Shown here: piece after piece, positions 8,144 through 16,711 of the stretch | Layout: every line of letters begins with the position of its first letter | Numbering within the stretch: position 1 is the first letter of the stretch | NCBI GenBank assembly: GCA_009691855.1 | Contig: SIAI01000022.1 | Location: forward strand, 1 to 61,938 | DNA length: 61,938 bases | Source of the DNA: Planctomycetota bacterium | Lineage (GTDB): Bacteria; Planctomycetota; UBA1135; GCA-002686595 | Reading direction: 5' to 3' | Notes under the pieces: generated by a model | Seen by the model: only the letters and a program-made list of their open reading frames with translations | Told to the model about the DNA's origin: nothing | The model's database searches: none | Program-made: the position numbers and the translations under genes

Positions 8144-9874
8144 ATGAGGAACTCCCTCTCGCTCGCCGTCGCTCTCTCCCTGTCTTTGGCGCACGCCGCC
8201 TCGGCCGAGCGCGAGACCCTGGACACGCCGGTCGGGCGGATCTCGTACGAGGTCACGGGCGAGGGGCCGGGGCTCGTGCTCATCCACGACGGCCTCCTGC
8301 CCGCCGAGAGCTGGGACGAGGTCTGGGGTTTTTTCACCGCGCGCTGGCGCACGCTGCGCTACGACCGGCGCGGATACGGGCTCTCGGAGCCGGCGCGCGG
8401 GCGCTACGACGATGTCGCGGACCTCGCAGCGCTGCTCGATCACGCCGGGCTGGCGCGCGTGACGCTGGTCGGCTCGTCGGCGGGCGGCGGGCTCGCGCTC
8501 GACTTCGCGCTGGCGCATCCGCAGCGCGTCGAGGCGCTCGTCCTGATCGGCGCGGTCGTCAGCGGCGGTTCCTACTCGGAGCACTTCCGCGCGCGCGGGC
8601 TGACGAACGCGCGACCGTATCGCATGGAGCACGACATGGCGGGCACGATCGAGCGCTGGGTCGCCGATCCCTATTTCGTCGCGCCCGCGAGCCGCGCGGC
8701 GAAGGAGACGCTGCGGCGTCTGCTCACGGCGCACCCCGAGCCCACGCTCGGCACGCTGCCGCCGCCGGACGAGCCGCCGCCCGCGCTCGGGCGTCTGGGC
8801 GAGATCGCGGCGCCGGTGCTGCTCTTGGTGGGCGAGCACGACATCCCCGACGTGCACGCGCACGCCGGCATGCTCGAGGCGGGCCTGAAGCGCGCGCAGC
8901 GCCTCGTCGTCGAGGCCGCCGGCCACGAGGTCGCGCTCGAGCAGCCCGCGGCCTTCGAGCGCGCCGTGCTCGAGTTCCTGCGCCCGCGCGAGGTGGCCGA
9001 GGCGCTGTGGGCCGAGCTCGAGCCGCACAGCGCCGGCGCGCGCGCCGCGGCGGCGGGCTGGCTCGCGTACGACGGCTCGCAACCGCTCGACGCGCGCGAG
9101 AAGGCGCCGGAGACGCGCGGCCACGCGCGCCTGATCGATCTCGACTACGCCAGCCCGCACTTCGGCCGCGTGCCCGCGTGGCTCGCGCTGCCCGAGGCGC
9201 CCGGCAAGCATCCGGCGTTGCTCTTCCTGCACCACGGCCAGGGCAACCGCGCCACCTTCCTCGACGAGATGGTGGCGCTGGCCGAGCAGGGCATCGTCGC
9301 GCTCTCGATCGACGGCACCGAGAACCGCCCGGACTACCGCTTCACCGAGACGCCGTTCTTCGACCTGGCCGCGACGCGCGAGGACAAGGCACAATTGCTC
9401 ACCGATCTGCGCCGCGGCCTCGACCTGCTCGAGCAGCGTCCCGAGGTCGACCGCGCACGGCTCGGCTTCGTCGGCCACAGCCTGGGCGCGACGCTCGGCG
9501 GCGTGCTGGTCGGGATCGAGCCGCGCATCAAGGTCGCCGTGCTCGTGGCCGGCTTCAGCGCCGAGAGCCGCGTCGCCGAGCGTGGACCGGGACGCTACGC
9601 GCTCGCGCTGCGCATCCTGGCGACACCCGAGCAGCGGCGCGCGTTCCTCGACGGCATCGCGGCGCTGGACGCCGTGCACTACCTGCGCGCGACGCGCGCG
9701 GCGCTCTTGTTCCAGTTCGCGCGCCGCGACGAGTTCATCCGGCCGTGGGACGCGGAGCTGTCGCAGCTCGCGACGCACGAGCATCCGCCGCTCGTGCAGT
9801 GGTTCGATTGCGACCACTGGATGAACGAGGAGGTGCGCAAGGCGCGGGACGAGTGGTTGAGGAAGGTGTTGTAG
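8144..9874 (+). CDS. Exported protein with two tandem alpha/beta-hydrolase domains
   Basis: The 576-residue product has a signal peptide (SLSLAVALSLSLAHAASA). Domain 1 (about 25-285) is an epoxide-hydrolase/esterase-like fold with HDG oxyanion region, nucleophile elbow GSSAGGG, Asp in GEHDIPD and His in AAGHEV. Domain 2 (about 320-576) is a dienelactone-hydrolase/acetyl-xylan-esterase-like fold with HHGQGN, nucleophile elbow GHSLGAT, Asp in FARRDEF and a C-terminal His in DCDHW. Both domains retain complete-looking triads, so the protein may have two catalytic centres. Substrates are unknown. The frame is continuous, so this is a true fusion and not two genes. Confidence 0.82.
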   Translation: MRNSLSLAVALSLSLAHAASAERETLDTPVGRISYEVTGEGPGLVLIHDGLLPAESWDEVWGFFTARWRTLRYDRRGYGLSEPARGRYDDVADLAALLDHAGLARVTLVGSSAGGGLALDFALAHPQRVEALVLIGAVVSGGSYSEHFRARGLTNARPYRMEHDMAGTIERWVADPYFVAPASRAAKETLRRLLTAHPEPTLGTLPPPDEPPPALGRLGEIAAPVLLLVGEHDIPDVHAHAGMLEAGLKRAQRLVVEAAGHEVALEQPAAFERAVLEFLRPREVAEALWAELEPHSAGARAAAAGWLAYDGSQPLDAREKAPETRGHARLIDLDYASPHFGRVPAWLALPEAPGKHPALLFLHHGQGNRATFLDEMVALAEQGIVALSIDGTENRPDYRFTETPFFDLAATREDKAQLLTDLRRGLDLLEQRPEVDRARLGFVGHSLGATLGGVLVGIEPRIKVAVLVAGFSAESRVAERGPGRYALALRILATPEQRRAFLDGIAALDAVHYLRATRAALLFQFARRDEFIRPWDAELSQLATHEHPPLVQWFDCDHWMNEEVRKARDEWLRKVL

Positions 9875-9971
9875 AGCTGTCGCTGTTCGCCGTTCCGCGC
9901 GCAAACAGCTCGACTCGAGGATGGGCTCGCTCGGGCGCGTGCACCCTCGGCCGAGCGGCCGAGTTCAACGT

Positions 9972-10241
9972 TCAACCGGCTTTCGGTGAACGGATGGGCT
10001 TGCCCGTGACGGCCGCGTAGAGCACGTCCGCGTCGAGGTCGGCCCCGTTCGGCCACACGATCGTGCCCAGCTCCGGGTCGACGCGCACCTTGGCGAACTC
10101 GCGCTCGTCGGCGAGCGGAGCGAACACGCCCTTGAAGCGGATCCTGTTTCTGAGGTCGAGCTCGCCCTGTACTCCGTCCTCGAAGCGAAGATGGACCCGG
10201 TAGCCCCCGAGTGCGCGCACCTCGACGATGTCCTTCAGCAT
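9972..10241 (-). CDS. DUF2442 protein, putative antitoxin-like partner
   Basis: The 89-residue product has the DUF2442 pattern: V....GY.V.L.FEDG..GELDL at the N-terminus, GVFAPLADEREFAKVRVDPELGTI in the middle and NGADLDADVLY near the end. The gene starts 4 bp after the DUF4160 stop, so the two are one operon. DUF4160/DUF2442 pairs recur in bacteria and are usually treated as predicted toxin-antitoxin or stress modules; the mechanism is unproven. A decayed copy lies at 7945-8088. Confidence 0.85.
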   Translation of the reverse strand: MLKDIVEVRALGGYRVHLRFEDGVQGELDLRNRIRFKGVFAPLADEREFAKVRVDPELGTIVWPNGADLDADVLYAAVTGKPIRSPKAG

Positions 10242-10245
10242 GGGC

Positions 10246-10506
10246 TCACTCCAGGGGGGCGATGCGCTTCAGCTTTCCCAGCCGCCGCGCCCGCTCCCAG
10301 TTCTCCTGCAATTCTAGCGGATGCTTGGCGGCCCACTCGATCACGAGGCCCAGGACCCTGGGAGGGAGGCGCCCCGTCAGGAGCTCGAGCGGCTGGATCG
10401 ACAGGCTCGCCTTCCTGCCCGCGTAGCGGACGTGGAAGTGGGGTGGCGCGTGATCCTCGTAGTGCATCGTGATCACGATCCCGAAGAAGCGGCTGAGTTC
10501 AGGCAT
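10246..10506 (-). CDS. DUF4160 protein, putative toxin-like partner
   Basis: The 86-residue product has the family signature near the N-terminus: FFGI, MHYEDHAPPHFHVRYAG (the H..PHFH motif, possibly metal-binding). The end carries LVIEWAAKHPLELQENW. It is first in a two-gene operon with DUF2442. Length is normal for the family. The activity is not known to me; the pairing and mobility of such genes support a toxin-antitoxin-like role by inference. Confidence 0.85.
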   Translation of the reverse strand: MPELSRFFGIVITMHYEDHAPPHFHVRYAGRKASLSIQPLELLTGRLPPRVLGLVIEWAAKHPLELQENWERARRLGKLKRIAPLE

Positions 10507-10609
10507 GCCGCCGACGACTGCACCGGAGGGCGCGAGGTGTCACCCGCTCCAGGGTTTCCTCGGCCAGTCACGCGGCGCATCGACTCTTCGACCCGCGGAT
10601 AGCGCGGGC

Positions 10610-11119
10610 TCAGGACGCCGGGATCGCTCCATCCGACTTCGTACCCGGCTCGCGCAGCTCGCCAGGCCGCGACTCGCCGGCCGCTTGCTCGGCCGCATCG
10701 TCGGTGTCGGCGTGGACCGCCTGACGGATGATCCGCAGCGTGACCTCTTCGAGGTGCCGGCTCAGCTCCGCCTGCAGCTCCAGGAACTCCGGCCAGAACG
10801 TCTCGTCCACGAACTTCGCCGAGGTGCGCAGCATGACCGTGGTCCGCCGCTGACCGCGCTCGCGATAGGGCCGCAAGCCGTAGCGCCGCGCGAGGGCCAC
10901 GAACAGCGAGCGCGACCAGGTGTCGGGCAGGCTGAAGCGGTACTCCTTGGGCGGCTGGCTCTCTTCGAGGTGGCGCAGGCGCGCGCGCAGGCGCTCGAGC
11001 GCGCTGGCGGCGGCGGCGCGCTCACCGTCGGTGCCGGGGCGCGCGAAGAGCGCCTCGAGCTTGCGCAGCTTCTCGGCCAGGTCGCCGCCGAGGATTCCTT
11101 CGTGTCGGGCGTCGGACAT
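10610..11119 (-). CDS. Conserved hypothetical protein with basic core
   Basis: The 169-residue product has a central block FSLPDTWSRSLFVALARRYGLRPYRERGQRRTTV, continued by FVDETFWPEFLEL. I recognise this block from hypothetical proteins of planctomycetes and myxobacteria without a function. The N-terminus is helical and charged, and the C-terminal 30 residues look disordered. It lies inside the toxin-antitoxin-like cluster but has no visible partner. Confidence 0.6.
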   Translation of the reverse strand: MSDARHEGILGGDLAEKLRKLEALFARPGTDGERAAAASALERLRARLRHLEESQPPKEYRFSLPDTWSRSLFVALARRYGLRPYRERGQRRTTVMLRTSAKFVDETFWPEFLELQAELSRHLEEVTLRIIRQAVHADTDDAAEQAAGESRPGELREPGTKSDGAIPAS

Positions 11120-11152
11120 GGCGGGACTTCGTCGCTCGAATCAAAAAAAGAA

Positions 11153-11503
11153 TCAGTCTCGATCGAGTGTACCCAGCGCCTCTTCGAGGCTCTGGATCAG
11201 CGGCGGCAGGTCCTCCCGGATCGTGTCCCAGACGATGTCCAGGTTGACGTTGAAGTAGCCGTGGATCAGTCGGTTGCGGAGGCCTGTCATCTTTCGCCAC
11301 GGCACGCCGGGGTGGGCAGTTCGAGTCTCCTCCGAGACCAGCCCGGCCGCTTCGCCCACGACCTCGAGCAGACGGATCAGCCCGAGAGTCGGGAGTTGCT
11401 CGAGATCCAGGTCCTGCCTGCGCCAGCCCTTGGTGCTCTCGACGATCTTGCGCGCGGCATCCAGCGCGTGCCGGATCCGAACCCTGTCGTCATGCTGCGT
11501 CAT
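11153..11503 (-). CDS. hepT: HepT-like ribonuclease toxin (DUF86)
   Basis: The 116-residue helical protein ends its second conserved region with RNRLIHGYF, the R(x4-6)HxY motif that forms the HEPN ribonuclease active site. It overlaps the 3' end of the upstream nucleotidyltransferase gene by 14 bp, the standard MntA/HepT arrangement. In characterised pairs HepT is an RNase neutralised by MntA-mediated AMPylation of the Tyr in this motif. That Tyr is present here. Confidence 0.9.
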   Translation of the reverse strand: MTQHDDRVRIRHALDAARKIVESTKGWRRQDLDLEQLPTLGLIRLLEVVGEAAGLVSEETRTAHPGVPWRKMTGLRNRLIHGYFNVNLDIVWDTIREDLPPLIQSLEEALGTLDRD

Positions 11504-11795
11504 ACACGAAGCGCGCAGTCCGGACGACCTCGTCGCGGAAGTAGGGACTCAGATCCTCCGCCGTCAGCAAGTCGATCTTCCGCCCGTCGAAGAGGATCGA
11601 GAGCTCGTCCTGCATGTCGAAGAGTCGGAAGAACCCGGGCGTGCGTCCTGTCTCGAACTCGACCAGCACGTCGATGTCGCTCTTCGGCCCGAAGTCGTCG
11701 CGAAGGACGGAGCCGAAGAGGGCGAGACGCCGGATTCCGTGACGCAGAGCGAACTCCGCGAGGCGGTCCCGGTCGATGGCGATCGGCAAGTTCAC
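11490..11795 (-). CDS. mntA: MntA-like minimal nucleotidyltransferase antitoxin
   Basis: The 101-residue product has the minimal nucleotidyltransferase motif GSVLRDDFGPKSDIDVLVEF, which includes GSxxR and the paired Asp of SDIDVLV. A third acidic residue lies in KIDLL near the end. The start codon is GTG at 11795, since no ATG precedes the motif at a sensible distance. A TAGTGT hexamer a few bases upstream may act as a -10 giving a very short leader. It partners the HepT toxin downstream. Confidence 0.9.
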   Translation of the reverse strand: MNLPIAIDRDRLAEFALRHGIRRLALFGSVLRDDFGPKSDIDVLVEFETGRTPGFFRLFDMQDELSILFDGRKIDLLTAEDLSPYFRDEVVRTARFVYDAA

Positions 11796-11853
11796 GGCGT
11801 CACACTAGCAGAGGCCAAGGTCGGCCGGGAATGTCGGGCGCGCTGCGCTCGGT

Positions 11854-12069
11854 TCAGCCACCGGCGACGTCGATCTCGACCGCGCGGAGCGTGAGGGGCA
11901 GACCTTGATGCGCTCGGACCTCGAGGCAAGAGAGGATCGCCTCGCGGATGTTGGCAAGAGCCTTCTCCTCGGTCTTGCCCTGGCTCACGCACCCCGGGAT
12001 CGCGGGGCACTCGGCGACGATCATGCCCGTTTCGTCGCGTTCGAGGGTGACTGAGAACTTCATGGTCAC
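11854..12069 (-). CDS. hicB: HicB-family antitoxin, no HicA partner visible
   Basis: The 71-residue product has the HicB partial RNase H fold pattern: F.V.LERDE.G.IVAECPAIPGCVSQGKTEEKALANI.EAI. An internal Met two codons in is an alternative start. No DNA-binding C-terminal domain is present, as in many short HicB proteins. HicA (about 60-80 residues with a conserved His) normally sits directly beside hicB. The flanks here (30 bp upstream, 58 bp downstream) contain none, so this is an orphan antitoxin or an unrelated HicB-like regulator. Confidence 0.85.
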   Translation of the reverse strand: MTMKFSVTLERDETGMIVAECPAIPGCVSQGKTEEKALANIREAILSCLEVRAHQGLPLTLRAVEIDVAGG

Positions 12070-12099
12070 TCCTACTAAGTCCCTCTTGGACTTGACGAC

Positions 12100-12942
12100 C
12101 TAGACGAGTTTCAAAGTGCTCGTAATACAGGGGCCGGTGAGGCGCGCGCGGTTGACGAGGAAAGATGCCAAGGCACGCCTTTCCTCCGCGCTTGCCCAGT
12201 TCTCAGGAAGCTGGCCTACGACCCAGTCCGCATCCTGCTGGTTGAACTTGCTTAGTCTGTCAAGATGAGGAGCGACTTCGCTGATTGTGAACTGGAGGAG
12301 CTGCGGAGCAGCCGTTACTGTGGTCCCTGTGGCGAGTGAACCAAGGGACGCTTCTGTCCAGGAGGGCCCTATTGAATGACCCTGGTCGACGGGAAAGAAC
12401 CGATAGGTCGTGGTCGCGTCTTGACTCTGCGTGATGCCTCGATACTGCCTCCCATCGGTGTTGGGAATCCATGTATCGAATACAAACGTCCCGGCAACAT
12501 CTACCCGATTCTCCACTTGGTCCAGTTGAAATCTCTCTTGTGCCTCTGAAGGCCAGAGTCTTGAGCCGAATCCGATGCCAGGTTCGATCATCCTTCCGTC
12601 AGAGAACTTCGCCGGCGCTGAATCGAGCAGGCCGCTGTCCAGATCCACAAGAGCTCCCTCGGGATGAAGGACACCTAGCCAGGACATGCACAGGGAGCAG
12701 ACTGACTCGTTGACGAGTATTCGCCCGCCTTGCGGGTTGTTTGGAGCCTTGACCATATACAGCGATGCATCGTCGCAGCGAAAGACATGCGGCTGTGATC
12801 CCCCCGCCTCGCTACCACAGAGAGGGCGAACCCATTCGATCGCGTGGACACGAGACAGAGTGGGGCGATCCTGAGCGATGGAGGCGTGGGCTGACTCGTG
12901 AGACCAAGCCGAGATGACAAGATTGCTTGTGTTGTCAGTCAT
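12100..12942 (-). CDS. HipA_2-type kinase-like protein
   Basis: The 280-residue product matches the HipA-like kinase family HipA_2. The N-lobe pattern is GGSQPHVFRCDDASLYMVKA, with the nucleotide-binding Lys in VKA. NPQGGRILVNE follows, then LGVLHPEGALVDLD. The catalytic region is FDTWIPNTDGR and the metal-binding region PVDQGHSIG. The usual NTDRh..N is altered to NTDGR without the expected downstream Asn, so catalytic competence is uncertain. Base composition and third codon positions are visibly more AT-rich than neighbours, consistent with recent acquisition. It is the last gene before nrdB on the same strand. Confidence 0.7.
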   Translation of the reverse strand: MTDNTSNLVISAWSHESAHASIAQDRPTLSRVHAIEWVRPLCGSEAGGSQPHVFRCDDASLYMVKAPNNPQGGRILVNESVCSLCMSWLGVLHPEGALVDLDSGLLDSAPAKFSDGRMIEPGIGFGSRLWPSEAQERFQLDQVENRVDVAGTFVFDTWIPNTDGRQYRGITQSQDATTTYRFFPVDQGHSIGPSWTEASLGSLATGTTVTAAPQLLQFTISEVAPHLDRLSKFNQQDADWVVGQLPENWASAEERRALASFLVNRARLTGPCITSTLKLV

Positions 12943-12967
12943 GATGGAGTCCCCATGCCTCTGTCAT

Positions 12968-14017
12968 TCAGAAATGCTCGTCGAAGCTGACCTCGCCCGT
13001 CACCCCGACTTGATACGCGCTCACCCTTCGCTCGAAGAAGTTCGACAGCTCCTGCACGTCTTGCAGGTCCATGAACCCGAACGGATTCTTCGAGCCGAAG
13101 CGCGGGGAGAGGCCGAGGTTGGCGAGGCGCTGGTCGGCGACGAACTCGAGGTAGGTGCGCATGTCGCCGACGGAGAGGCCCGGGACGCCCTGGCCGAGGA
13201 TGTCCTTGGCGAAGAGCGTCTCGCACTCGACCGCGTCCTCGATCATGCGGTGGACGTCGGCGACGAGTGCGTCGTCGAAGAGCTCGGGTTCCTCGCGGCG
13301 CACGGCGTCCACGACTTCGAGCGCGAACTGCATGTGCATCGACTCGTCGCGGAAGACCCAGTTCGTGCCGGAGGCGAGGCCGTTCAAGAGGCCCTTCGAG
13401 CGCATGAAGTAGACGTAGGCGAACGCGGCGAAGAAGAAGAGGCCCTCGACGGCGCAGGCGAAGGCGATCAGGTTGAGCAGGAAGCGCTTGCGGTCGGCGT
13501 GCGTCTCGAGGCGGTCGAGCTCCTGGATGGAGTCGGTCCACTTGAAGCAGAAGTCGGCCTTGGCCTTGATCGAGGGGATGTTCTTGATCGCGGAGAAGGC
13601 GAGCTCGCGATCGCGGATGTCGGGGATGTAGCTGTCGAGCAGCGTCAGATAGAACTGGACGTGCAGCGCTTCCTCGTAGAGCTGGCGCGAGAGGTACATC
13701 CGCGCTTCGGGAGCGTTGATGTGCTTGTAGAGATTGAGCACCAGGTTGTTCGAGACGATCGAGTCGCCGGTGGCGAAGAAGGCGACCAGGCGCTGCACCA
13801 GGTGCTTCTCCGCCGGCAACAGGCGCCGCTGCAGGTCCACCAGGTCGGTCGAGAAGTCGACCTCCTCGACCGTCCACGTGTTCCGGATCGCGTTCCGGTA
13901 CATGTCGTAGAAGAGCGGGTAGCGCATCGGCCGCAGGGTGAGGTCCATCCCCGGATCGAGGAGCCTGGCGGCGATGGGCTTGGCGCCGGGGCGCTTCGGG
14001 ATGAGCTCGAGGGTCAT
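12968..14017 (-). CDS. nrdB: Class I ribonucleotide reductase, beta (radical) subunit
   Basis: The 349-residue helical diiron protein supplies the radical for deoxyribonucleotide synthesis by NrdA. Metal ligands are all visible: Asp in ATGDSIV, Glu and His in YEEALHV, Glu in CAVEGLF, and Glu/His in RDESMHM. The radical Tyr position (four residues after the first ligand His, in HVQFY) is Tyr, so this is a Tyr-type rather than a Phe-type (class Ic) enzyme by this reading. It lies 10 bp after the nrdA stop, so the two form an operon. Confidence 0.95.
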   Translation of the reverse strand: MTLELIPKRPGAKPIAARLLDPGMDLTLRPMRYPLFYDMYRNAIRNTWTVEEVDFSTDLVDLQRRLLPAEKHLVQRLVAFFATGDSIVSNNLVLNLYKHINAPEARMYLSRQLYEEALHVQFYLTLLDSYIPDIRDRELAFSAIKNIPSIKAKADFCFKWTDSIQELDRLETHADRKRFLLNLIAFACAVEGLFFFAAFAYVYFMRSKGLLNGLASGTNWVFRDESMHMQFALEVVDAVRREEPELFDDALVADVHRMIEDAVECETLFAKDILGQGVPGLSVGDMRTYLEFVADQRLANLGLSPRFGSKNPFGFMDLQDVQELSNFFERRVSAYQVGVTGEVSFDEHF

Positions 14018-14027
14018 GGCGCTCTTT

Positions 14028-16511
14028 CTACTGGCAGGCTTCGCAGATCTCGGGCGTGTCGGAGGAGCTGGAGGCGTTGGGCGCCACGGCGCTCGCCGGC
14101 GTGAAGCTCGACTCGCTCGACACCGTCGTCTGGCGGATGCGCGTGGCGGGGCGCGAGCGCAGGTAGTAGGTCGTCTTCAGGCCCTTCTCCCAGGCGTAGA
14201 GGTACATCGAGGAGAGCTTGCCGATCGTCGGCGTCTCGATGAACAGGTTCAGCGACTGGCTCTGGTCGAGGAACGGCCCGCGCGCGGCGGCCATGTCGAC
14301 CAGCGCGCGCATGGGCAGTTCCCACACCGTGCGGTAGAGCAGGCGCACCTCCTCGGGGATCTCCTCGATGTCCTGGATCGAGCCCTCGGCGCGCTTGATC
14401 AGCTCGCGGATGCGCTCGGTCCACATCCCGCGCTTCTCCAGGTCGGCCACCAGGTAGCGGTTGATGACCAGGAAGTCGCCCGAGAGCGTCTCGCGCTTGA
14501 ACAGGTTCGAGAGCTGCGGCTCGATGCACTCGTAGCAGCCCGCGATCGAGGAGATCGTGGCCGTGGGCGCGATGGCCAGCAGCAACGAATTGCGCAGGCC
14601 GACCTTGGCCACGCGCTGCTTCAGCTCTTGCCAGCGCTTGGAAACGACGGGTTTCACGCGCCACAGGTCGAACTGCAGATCGCCCTTGGCGGCGCGCGTC
14701 ATGAGGAAGCTCGGGTGCGGTCCCCTGACTTGCGCCAGATCGCACGAGGTCGCGAGAGCGTGGTAGTAGACGTCTTCCTGGATGCGGGTCGAGAGCTCTC
14801 GGGCTTCGGGCGAATCGAACGGCAACCCGAGCTGGAAGAAGAGGTCCTGCAGGCCCATCTGGCCCAGGCCCACCGGACGCCAGGCGCGGTTCGAGGCCGC
14901 GGCCGTGGGCGTCGGGTAGTAGTTGATGTCGATCACGCGGTCGAGGAACTTCACCGCGATGCGCACGATCTCGCCCAGGCGCGCGAAGTCGAAGGCGGGC
15001 TTGCCATTCGAATCGGGACGCACGAGGCGCCCGAGGTTGATCGAACCGAGGTTGCACACCGCGGTCTCGTCCTTCGACGTGACCTCGATGATCTCGGTGC
15101 ACAGGTTCGAGAGGTGCACGGTCTGGCCCGGCGAGCCGGTCTGGTTGCACTTCAGGTTGGAGGCGTCCTTGAAGGTCATCCAGCCGTTCCCGGTCTGGGC
15201 CAGCGTGCGCATCATCTTGGCGTAGAGCTCGCGCGCCTGGACCTGACGCACGAAGCGCTTCTCGCGCTCCTTCTCCAGATACGCCTGCTCGAACTCCTCG
15301 CCGTACAGGTCGGTGAGCTCGGGATGCTCCTTCGGATCGAACAGCGACCACAGCTCGCCGGTCTTCACGCGGCGCATGAACAGGTCGGGCACCCAGTTGG
15401 CGAGGTTGATGTTGTGCGTGCGGCGCGCGTCGTCGCCGGTGTTGTCGCGCAGCTCGAGGAAGTCCTCGATGTCGGCGTGCCACGTCTCGAGGTACACGCA
15501 GCAGGCGCCCTTGCGCCGGCCGCCCTGATTCACGGCCGCGACCGAGCTATCCAGCGTCTTCAGCCACGGCACGATGCCGTTCGAGTGCCCGTTCGTGCCC
15601 TTGATCAACGAGCCCTTCGAGCGCACGCGCGTGTACGACAGGCCGATGCCGCCGGCGTACTTCGAGAGCTTGGCCACGTCGGCGTACTTCTCGTAGATCG
15701 CCACCAGGTCGTCCTGCGGCGAGTCGAGCAAATAGCAGGAGCTGAGCTGCTGGCGCTGCGAGCCCGAGTTGAACAGCGTGGGCGAGCTGGGCAGGTACTC
15801 GAGCGAGGAGATCAGCCGGTAGAGCTCGATCGCCTCGGGCGCGTCCTCCGACAGGCCGCAGGCCACGCGCAGGAAGAAGTACTGCGGTGTCTCCAGGCGC
15901 AGGCGCGAGTGCGAGTCGACCAGCAGGTAGCGGTCGTAGACGGTGCGCACGCCCAGGTACTCGAAGAGCTCGTTGCGCTCCGGCAACACGGCCGCGTTGA
16001 GCTTGCGGCTGTGCGCCTGCACGAAGGCGTTGAGCTCGTCCGAAACGAGGCCGTTCTTGTGGGCCGTGCGCACGGACTGCGAGAAGGAGTGGATGTCCTG
16101 GTTCTGCACCTCCTTGTCGAGGTAGGTGCACAGCAGGCGCGCGGCGAGGCTCGAGTACTGCGGCTCCTCGGCGATCAAGGACGACGCGGTCTGGATCGAG
16201 AGCCGGTCGAGCTCGGCCGTCGTCGCGCCGTCATAGAGCCCCGAGATCGTGCGCGTGGCGATGCGCATCGAGTCGACCTTGTCGAGCCCGACGCAGCAGC
16301 GCTCGACGGCCTTGACGATCTTGCCCACGTCGACCGGCTCGAGGCGCCCGTCGCGCTTCTTCACCCGCATTCGGCTGCCGGCACCTGCGCTCGGCGTCGG
16401 GCCTTCCGAGGAGGCGCCGTGGGGCCGGGGCGGCAGGGGGAAGAGCTGAAACTGTGCCGTGTCCGTGAGGTCGGTGGGGAGAGTGGGGGAAGGCAGGGAC
16501 GCGGACTCCAT
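14028..16511 (-). CDS. nrdA: Class I ribonucleotide reductase, alpha (catalytic) subunit
   Basis: The 827-residue product reduces ribonucleotides with NrdB. An ATP-cone (from MRVKKRDGR, residue 48) is preceded by a Pro/Ser-rich tail, so the true start could be that internal Met. Active-site residues are visible: Cys in the QLSSCYLLD segment, NLCTE (thiyl-radical Cys, with Asn and Glu) and Cys in AVCNLGSINL. The C-terminal CEAC pair serves thioredoxin/glutaredoxin re-reduction. Expression is likely NrdR-controlled: two box-like sites lie upstream at 16615-16661. Confidence 0.95.
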   Translation of the reverse strand: MESASLPSPTLPTDLTDTAQFQLFPLPPRPHGASSEGPTPSAGAGSRMRVKKRDGRLEPVDVGKIVKAVERCCVGLDKVDSMRIATRTISGLYDGATTAELDRLSIQTASSLIAEEPQYSSLAARLLCTYLDKEVQNQDIHSFSQSVRTAHKNGLVSDELNAFVQAHSRKLNAAVLPERNELFEYLGVRTVYDRYLLVDSHSRLRLETPQYFFLRVACGLSEDAPEAIELYRLISSLEYLPSSPTLFNSGSQRQQLSSCYLLDSPQDDLVAIYEKYADVAKLSKYAGGIGLSYTRVRSKGSLIKGTNGHSNGIVPWLKTLDSSVAAVNQGGRRKGACCVYLETWHADIEDFLELRDNTGDDARRTHNINLANWVPDLFMRRVKTGELWSLFDPKEHPELTDLYGEEFEQAYLEKEREKRFVRQVQARELYAKMMRTLAQTGNGWMTFKDASNLKCNQTGSPGQTVHLSNLCTEIIEVTSKDETAVCNLGSINLGRLVRPDSNGKPAFDFARLGEIVRIAVKFLDRVIDINYYPTPTAAASNRAWRPVGLGQMGLQDLFFQLGLPFDSPEARELSTRIQEDVYYHALATSCDLAQVRGPHPSFLMTRAAKGDLQFDLWRVKPVVSKRWQELKQRVAKVGLRNSLLLAIAPTATISSIAGCYECIEPQLSNLFKRETLSGDFLVINRYLVADLEKRGMWTERIRELIKRAEGSIQDIEEIPEEVRLLYRTVWELPMRALVDMAAARGPFLDQSQSLNLFIETPTIGKLSSMYLYAWEKGLKTTYYLRSRPATRIRQTTVSSESSFTPASAVAPNASSSSDTPEICEACQ

Positions 16512-16614
16512 GTCGCAGCGCTGGATCTAGGGGGCCGAAGGGGTCAAGCGGAGTCCGAGCAGGCCGTCGCCGCACTCATGGCGCGACTCCCGGACGAGGG
16601 CGCACAGGATAGAG

Positions 16615-16630
16615 GCGCGATATGTAGTGG
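16615..16630. promoter_or_regulatory. NrdR-box-like site 1
   Basis: The 16-mer gcgCgATATGTAGTGg fits the NrdR box pattern acaCwAtATaTwGtgt at nearly all core positions. It lies 103 bp upstream of the nrdA start. The second box begins exactly 31 bp further upstream, three helical turns, as in characterised NrdR operators. Confidence 0.7.
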
Positions 16631-16645
16631 CTCAAGCGAGGAGTG

Positions 16646-16661
16646 GCACAAATTGTTGTGG
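16646..16661. promoter_or_regulatory. NrdR-box-like site 2
   Basis: The 16-mer gcaCAAATTGTTGTGg keeps the flanking CAA/TTG-GTG symmetry of the NrdR consensus, with two differences in the central AT core. It is spaced 31 bp from site 1 in the same orientation. It lies just downstream of the candidate -10 region on the minus strand, where NrdR binding would block transcription. Confidence 0.65.
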
Positions 16662-16711
16662 TATGCTCGTACACGTGGACTTGCCGTCAAGAGATACCAG
16701 AGTGGGTATCT
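16661..16711 (-). promoter_or_regulatory. Candidate nrdAB promoter with upstream inverted repeat
   Basis: On the minus strand TTGACG (16690-16685) is a good -35. CATACC or GCATAC near 16666-16660 is a weak -10 at 18-19 bp spacing. Just upstream, AGATACC and GGTATCT (16692-16698 and 16705-16711) form a 7-bp inverted repeat around a 6-bp spacer, a possible extra operator. The stretch is more AT-rich than its surroundings. Confidence 0.45.

Noticed and set aside
11792..11860. hicA gene next to hicB
   Set aside because: The short space shows no HicA-like ORF or conserved His on either strand.
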